Shown here one piece after another: positions 59,100-64,000 of a stretch of DNA of 64,000 nucleotides. The notes under the pieces were generated by a model that was not told where the DNA came from, searched no databases, and saw only the letters and a program-made list of their open reading frames with translations. Both the position numbers and the translations under genes were made by a program. Position 1 is the stretch's first letter; every line of letters starts with the position of its first letter. Source of the DNA: Cryptomeria japonica (lineage: Eukaryota > Streptophyta > Pinopsida > Cupressales > Cupressaceae); NCBI RefSeq assembly GCF_030272615.1, contig NC_081406.1, positions 236,509,922 to 236,573,921 of the forward strand, given 5' to 3'.

Positions 59100-62000
59100 C
59101 TAGTCTATCACGTCATCTACCCCCCGATCTTGCTGATCAATGTTTCGGGAAGGTAGGGAACACGCTAGAGGAGGAACATCCAACACAGCAGATGGAGCTA
59201 TCACAAGATCCAAACAAGGGCTATGTTCATATCCCAAGCCACGGTGTTCTTGTCTAGGAGCTAGGATAAGTGCTTTAGAAAATGCGTTAGATAAATGGTT
59301 ATCAATATCAACAAGTTCATATTCACTATCAGAATGAACAGGAGAAGTAGCATTTTCATCATGAATAACATTTTCATCTATATCATCATCAAGATTTATA
59401 AAAATAGGATCTTTAACTCGCACAGGATCAAGACCATCATGCATCTTATGTTTAGGAGATTTCGGCTCAATCGTCAGCTGAGGAGAAAACGGAATAATGC
59501 TTGTTGAAGGTGTTTTTGGGGATTGCAAAGTTTGAGAGGGAGCTGCCTGAGCTCTAAGACGACGCTTTCGTCGGCGTTCACGTGCGGAACGATTTCGTCT
59601 AGTCTTAGTAGGAAGATTAGGAGATTGAGGAGGAGGAATGTTCTCATCCTTATCACTTGGGTGTTTAGGTTGTGGTCTCTTAGGTTGAACAATAGGAGAA
59701 GAGGAAGGTCTCTTCTCTCCATAAGAGGAAGGAGGAGGAACTGCTCCATATAAGGGAGGAATATTCGGTTTAGGAAGGAGACCAAGTCCATCATGACGAG
59801 GAGGTAAAGTTCTACTCTTAGGAAGTTTCTTAATCATAGGCATAGTCACATCCATAGGGATGGGTTGGGAATCTTCTTGAGGAAAGACATTAGTTTTATC
59901 TTTCAAAGGAAGAACTTCCTTCTCAAGAATGATAGGAATGTCAAGTTTAGGTGTTCTAGTTTCACTTAGAGATAGGATCATATCTGTTTTCCACTTTTGA
60001 TAAGATTTGAAAAGATGATCACTTCGCGGAGGAAGAGATTGGAATTGTTTAGGCCAAAAATAATCAATAGGAACGCTAGAAGTTCTTTCAGTTGGTTTAA
60101 AGAGACTATGATTGATAGTAACAACATCACCATTATGGGGAAATTTCAAACACTTGTGAATAGGAGAAGCAATAGCTTTCATGGAAGATAGCCAAGGATA
60201 GCCTAGCTTCACACGAAATTGTTCGGATGATGGAATAATAGCAAACTCCACATCAAGGGATTTGTTATGGACCTCAATAGGTAATGTAATAGAACCGATT
60301 GCAGGAGAAGAAAACGCATCAAATAATTTCACAACCACATCTGTTTTGTCATAGATCACTTGATTCGATTGCAAAGTAAAAAGAAATTCTTCAGTAATAA
60401 CATTAACCATGCACGAAGGATCAATAAGCACTCCACGGCAAGGTGTGTTCTTGACTTTTGCAACTATATATAAAGGACCATCAGGAGCCCTGATATTTTC
60501 ACTAGAATCAAATGTGATGGAAGGTTCTTTAGGGATTTTCTGTTTCTCCACAAAGTTAATCACATTCGGAGTCATGGACACAAGATCATTAGGTGAGACA
60601 GAGGAATCAGTAGTATCAATCACATTAGAGGTATGAGAAGGCAATGGATCAGTAAAAATCTGAAGATTTTGGTTAGGAGGAGCTACAGATGTGTTGCCTT
60701 TATCATTCACTCCAGAAACAGAGATAGTATTATTATCAATCAAATCTTGAATTTTACCCTTTAAAGCAAAACATTTTTCAGTATCATGCCCAGGCTGACG
60801 ATGAAATTGACAAAAAGATTTGTTATCAAAATAAGGTGAAGTAATCTTTGCAGGATCAATTTGCCTTATAGGAGGAAGAGTAAGTACATTTTGTTCCAAT
60901 AACTTATTCATAATACTATGCAATGATTCATTCAAAGGAGTAAACTTTCTTTCTTTCTTGAAAAACTTAGAAATAGGAGACACACCTGATGCTGCATTCA
61001 CACTGTTGTTGATGATGTTTTCATTGAATTTAATGGACTCTCTGTTCGGTTTAAACTTCCCAAATGGTTGTTGACTACTATCACCCTTATCACTCGGAGC
61101 CATAGGATGTGATTGTTCCATTTGACTCACAGTCAGTTGATAATTGTGAAGAGTTGCGCACAACTGTTGGAAAGAAGTAAACTCAGAAAATAGGAGTTTT
61201 TCTCTAATGTCTTTTTGTAAATTAGAAATAAAGATTCTTTGAATATCATTGTCAGGCACTGGAAAAGAGATTTGAGCATACAAATGCTTATATCTACCAA
61301 TGAAATCAGTCACTTTTTCTTTAACACCTTGTTTGCAATGCATTAAATCAATCAAAGTAACTTTAGGACTTATATTGTTTTGAAATTGTTGAATGAAAGC
61401 ATTTGCAAGTTGTTCGAAAGAAGTAATAGAATAGGAAGGCAACGAGCAATACCATTGTAGGGCTTTGTCTCTTAATGTTCTAGTAAACAGTTTTGCAAGC
61501 AACCTTTGGTCATAACCAAAATCAGTACATATTGTTTGAAAGGTCTTAACATGTGTTAGAGGATCACCCTTACCATTATAAAGCTCCAAATGCGGAATTT
61601 CAACATGTTTAGGGGGAATAGCTTGAACAATGTCAAAAGAGAGTGGGCTCGCAACATCAAATGTGGGCACACTAAACTTAGATTGATTCATAGAGGCAAT
61701 TTGTTGCTGTAAAGAAGAGACAGTTTGTGCAAGATTATTAATGGTCGCTTCAGTCGAAGAGTTCATATTAGACGTGTTAGATTGTGATGGAGGTGTTATG
61801 TTATTGAAAGAAGGTAGAGAGTAAGGTGGTGGGACACTATGATAGTTAGTCATAGGAGATGATTGGACAGGAGGAACACTACAAGGAGGAATGGAAAAAG
61901 AATTGCCCCCTTGTGTCATGTTCATTTGTGGAGATATAAGAGGAACACTCACTGAAGGAATGAATGAAGAAGTCAGATTGAATGAAGGAAGAGGGTTGAT

Positions 62001-62540
62001 TGAAGAAGAGGGATTGCCCCCATGACTGGTGCTCATAGGAGGAATGTCTTGTGTTGAAGTAGTCATTATGTTTGATGTAAAAGTAGGTATACTAGCAATA
62101 GAAGTCATCAAAGGAATAGAATGATTGTCCTGAGTAGGAGGTTGTGTATAACCTAAGGTTTCGGCACAACTTTTCATAGGCATCACATTTGAATCCACAA
62201 AGTGTGAAATACCACGCAAAATATCAATTCCATTCTTATCACTTTGAAGCATACGTTTTAGACCCTCAATTAAAGGAAGAGCTTGACTATCAGGGTATTC
62301 TTGAGACATCCACTGTCGAAAATCGTCAAATTGGTTATCCAATTTTGAAAGTTGTTCTACAGAAACCTCATGGAGAGCTTCTTCATCATTAAGAGGATTA
62401 GAGGAATTACCCATGTCCTCGTTAAAAAGACCATTCAAATTAGGTTCCATCTCCTCAGTAATTAAACCTTGGAAGGACTTAATTCTAAGGCTTCGTCTAA
62501 CAGGAATAGTGTAAGTAGGGCTTATTGTTGTAAAACTCAT
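59100..62540 (-). CDS. Gag-protease-like polyprotein of element C, intact (1146 codons)
   Basis: The only long uninterrupted frame in the window. Residues 1-300 are Ser/Pro/Asn-rich and of low complexity. About 315-475 is a Retrotrans_gag domain of Ty3/gypsy type (LELYNGKGDPLTHVKTFQ, RDKALQWYCSLPSYSITSFE), which forms the particle shell. Near residue 590 is a CHHC knuckle CQFHRQPGHDTEKC, as in plant gypsy gag. About 690-800 is a retropepsin-like fold (PLYIVAKVKNTPCRGVLIDP, then LGYPWLSS). Its active-site loop reads IDPS where D-T/S-G or D-G-G is expected, so proteolytic activity is doubtful. The tail is Pro/Ser-rich with a strongly basic patch RRNRSARERRRKRRLRAQ, a possible nuclear localisation or RNA-binding signal. 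The ATG lies about 1.16 kb after the primer binding site. No reverse transcriptase follows. Retention of the frame suggests recent or continuing function in packaging. Confidence 0.85.
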   Translation of the reverse strand: MSFTTISPTYTIPVRRSLRIKSFQGLITEEMEPNLNGLFNEDMGNSSNPLNDEEALHEVSVEQLSKLDNQFDDFRQWMSQEYPDSQALPLIEGLKRMLQSDKNGIDILRGISHFVDSNVMPMKSCAETLGYTQPPTQDNHSIPLMTSIASIPTFTSNIMTTSTQDIPPMSTSHGGNPSSSINPLPSFNLTSSFIPSVSVPLISPQMNMTQGGNSFSIPPCSVPPVQSSPMTNYHSVPPPYSLPSFNNITPPSQSNTSNMNSSTEATINNLAQTVSSLQQQIASMNQSKFSVPTFDVASPLSFDIVQAIPPKHVEIPHLELYNGKGDPLTHVKTFQTICTDFGYDQRLLAKLFTRTLRDKALQWYCSLPSYSITSFEQLANAFIQQFQNNISPKVTLIDLMHCKQGVKEKVTDFIGRYKHLYAQISFPVPDNDIQRIFISNLQKDIREKLLFSEFTSFQQLCATLHNYQLTVSQMEQSHPMAPSDKGDSSQQPFGKFKPNRESIKFNENIINNSVNAASGVSPISKFFKKERKFTPLNESLHSIMNKLLEQNVLTLPPIRQIDPAKITSPYFDNKSFCQFHRQPGHDTEKCFALKGKIQDLIDNNTISVSGVNDKGNTSVAPPNQNLQIFTDPLPSHTSNVIDTTDSSVSPNDLVSMTPNVINFVEKQKIPKEPSITFDSSENIRAPDGPLYIVAKVKNTPCRGVLIDPSCMVNVITEEFLFTLQSNQVIYDKTDVVVKLFDAFSSPAIGSITLPIEVHNKSLDVEFAIIPSSEQFRVKLGYPWLSSMKAIASPIHKCLKFPHNGDVVTINHSLFKPTERTSSVPIDYFWPKQFQSLPPRSDHLFKSYQKWKTDMILSLSETRTPKLDIPIILEKEVLPLKDKTNVFPQEDSQPIPMDVTMPMIKKLPKSRTLPPRHDGLGLLPKPNIPPLYGAVPPPSSYGEKRPSSSPIVQPKRPQPKHPSDKDENIPPPQSPNLPTKTRRNRSARERRRKRRLRAQAAPSQTLQSPKTPSTSIIPFSPQLTIEPKSPKHKMHDGLDPVRVKDPIFINLDDDIDENVIHDENATSPVHSDSEYELVDIDNHLSNAFSKALILAPRQEHRGLGYEHSPCLDLVIAPSAVLDVPPLACSLPSRNIDQQDRGVDDVID

Positions 62541-63702
62541 GCACTAAAGAAAGAGAGAAGATTTTGAATTTTTAGAGGTAGCAAATTTCAGTAAAACCAG
62601 CCAATCTTCTAGATTTAAGCTGTTAAATACAATCAGGACAATCTCCCGAAATTTCGGAAAAAATGTCCGGGACTGTGGCGCTCGGGGTGCACACGGTCCT
62701 CGCAACTTTTTTCGAAATTTGCAGGGATGAAAGTTATGATGATTTTACAGTTAACCTGAAAAAATTGAGTGATTTTATGATCTGTAGATAGGCCAAATTA
62801 AAGTTGCAATTTCAAAATTGAACCCTACCAAGATTGTCGAAAAATGCAAAATTTGAATTTTGAAAAAGAGAGGGAAACTGAAATTTTGAATTTTATGATT
62901 TTAGAGGGAATACCAAAAGCAATGCAAGTTTTGAAATTTGAAAGTTGACTCAATTTCACGCAAAATTCAATTTTGAAAGCGGAAATCAAAGTTGTTGTAA
63001 TTAAGCACTTAATTTCAAAAGTCACAAATTGCAAAAATTTGAATAAATCACTGAAATTTCAAATGAATGATAACACACTTTTCAGATTTAGGACAGTAAG
63101 AAACACAATTTCGACACAAATTTCAATTTCAACAATTTTTGAATGATTAGAAGCCTCAATCCAAGCAATCGCTAGACCAACTTTGACTGTAATTTTGAAG
63201 GTGTTAAAATTGATAAAATCAGCCAAAATTCTAGATTTTAGCAGAAAAATACAGTAAGATCTAGCTCCCGAAATTTCGGAAAAAATGTCAGGGACGATGG
63301 CGCTCGGAGTGCACACGATCCTCGCAACTTTTTTCTAAATTTTCAGGGATGAAAGATATTGTGATTTTATTGCGGAATCCAAAGTTACAGCTGATTTGGA
63401 GATGTTTTGATCAATGAAATTGTCGGACAAAGGTTGAATCAAGAGGGTTTCAAAAATTAGGGTTTTGACACTTAACCACTTAATTTTCAAAATTAAAGCA
63501 CAAATATGAATTGATAATTTGTAATAGAAGTGCAGATCTGAAACAAGCATTAACAATTAAACATTTCACAAGTTTAATTACTTAAAAAGAAAATTTAGGG
63601 TTTTTATGCAATTAACCTCTAAAATTTTGCAAAAGATCAAACGTGGAAATGTAATCAAGGAATCCAATTTTCAGATCTAACTATGAATAATCAGAAAGGA
63701 TG
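62541..63702 (-). other. Leader of element C with two related modules
   Basis: Untranslated stretch between primer binding site and gag. Two modules of about 150 bp (62,590-62,740 and 63,218-63,375) resemble each other and contain CCCGAAATTTCGGAAAAAAT followed by a segment with GTGCAC (62,687-62,692 and 63,309-63,314). The same segment occurs in the LTR at 57,460-57,500. The rest is AT-rich with AAATTTGAAATTT-like words and no frame of note. Confidence 0.65.
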
Positions 63703-63720
63703 TTCACGTCGGGTTCACCA
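63703..63720 (-). promoter_or_regulatory. Primer binding site of element C
   Basis: Minus-strand TGGTGAACCCGACGTGAA begins three bases after the LTR end CGCTTTACA. It starts with TGG as expected for pairing with a tRNA CCA end. The tRNA was not identified. Confidence 0.75.
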
Positions 63721-63723
63721 AAA

Positions 63724-64000
63724 TGTAAAGCGGAAAAATCGAACCCTAGTCGTTCTCCCCTCCCCAACTCCGAGGAGAGAGAAGGGAGAGTCACTAGGGT
63801 TGATGGTTTTCACTTAGGAGGGACTTTACATTCAAAAGAGGGGTTGAAACCCACAAGATCCAATCCCACGCAATGCAAGATTGGATTCTATATGAGTTTC
63901 AAGGGTTGTGATAGCAAGGATACCCTCTTTCGTAAAGAAATGTAGATAGAAAGATTAAGCTAGGAATGCATAGAAAGTGAGAAAGATTCGCTTATAAACT
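63724..64000 (-). repeat. 5' LTR of element C, cut by the window end
   Basis: The first 277 bases of a direct copy of 57,099-58,354, nearly identical over this length, again with TGTAAAGCGGAAAAATCG at its edge. The rest lies beyond the window. Confidence 0.85.

Larger units (their letters stand above)
38866..64000. repeat. Tandem segmental duplication, unit 2
   Basis: This begins at TTGATCTTGCAATCG, the equivalent of 20,586, and follows unit 1 to 55,815, where element C interrupts it. If C is a later insertion, unit 2 should resume beyond 64,000 with the rest of the F LTR and pol. Unit 2 is the more complete copy for element E but has a smaller LTR A and a terpene synthase copy with a damaged last exon. 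Confidence 0.75.
57099..64000 (-). mobile_element. Element C: gag-protease-only LTR retrotransposon
   Basis: On the minus strand the order is 5' LTR (63,724 to beyond the window), primer binding site, leader, a 1146-codon intact ORF, a short 3' region, a polypurine tract and a 3' LTR (57,099-58,354). At most 730 bp separate the ORF from the polypurine tract, so there is no room for reverse transcriptase or integrase. It is a non-autonomous element of the TR-GAG kind. The intact ORF and clean signals suggest a young insertion. It lies in the F LTR of duplication unit 2. Confidence 0.85.

Noticed and set aside
59295-62392. Plus-strand frames opposite the 1146-codon ORF
   Set aside because: Shadows of the minus-strand coding frame, with no domains.

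Overview
The window looks like nuclear DNA of a seed plant, most likely a conifer. The evidence is AT-rich intergenic sequence, nested LTR retrotransposons, a tRNA-derived SINE, and two terpene synthase relics whose exon motifs (WHTN, RLEAR, DDIYD, C-terminal EPVPM) resemble the conifer TPS-d class. The species cannot be named from sequence alone. I see no functional host gene. The only long uninterrupted reading frame belongs to a retrotransposon.

Layout. 1-5,637: a minus-strand Copia element (D) with a complete 3' LTR, a decayed pol and a truncated 5' LTR, lying in a field of short hairpin-like repeats. 5,638-11,160: repeats, decayed sequence and a SINE. 11,164-12,329: LTR and primer binding site of a second Copia element (B). 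Its leader is split by element A (12,338-25,100), a gag-only element with 4.5-kb LTRs and a perfect 5-bp target duplication GGTTC. The gag of B resumes at 25,141. Next come a decayed minus-strand frame, terpene synthase pseudogene copy 1 (27,535-31,680), the gag and an unidentified second ORF of element E (32,081-34,765), and a minus-strand Ty3/gypsy chromovirus relic F (34,755-38,865).

At 38,866 the sequence restarts at the equivalent of position 20,586. This is a tandem duplication with a unit of about 18.3 kb. Unit 2 repeats the 3' LTR of A, the B gag, the decayed frame, the terpene synthase pseudogene, E and the start of the F LTR. Unit 1 has lost about 2.4 kb (the E LTR and gag start) that unit 2 keeps. 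In unit 2 the F LTR is interrupted at 55,816 by element C.

Element C (minus strand, 57,099 to beyond 64,000) has an intact 1146-codon gag-protease-like ORF, a primer binding site, a polypurine tract and two LTRs, but no reverse transcriptase or integrase. A third LTR lies inverted against its 3' LTR and gives a 2.5-kb palindrome centred on primer-binding-site sequence. The window's theme is therefore non-autonomous LTR elements that keep gag but lack pol (A and C, possibly E), nested in or beside autonomous-type Copia and gypsy relics, together with a tandemly duplicated terpene synthase that was already dead when it was copied.
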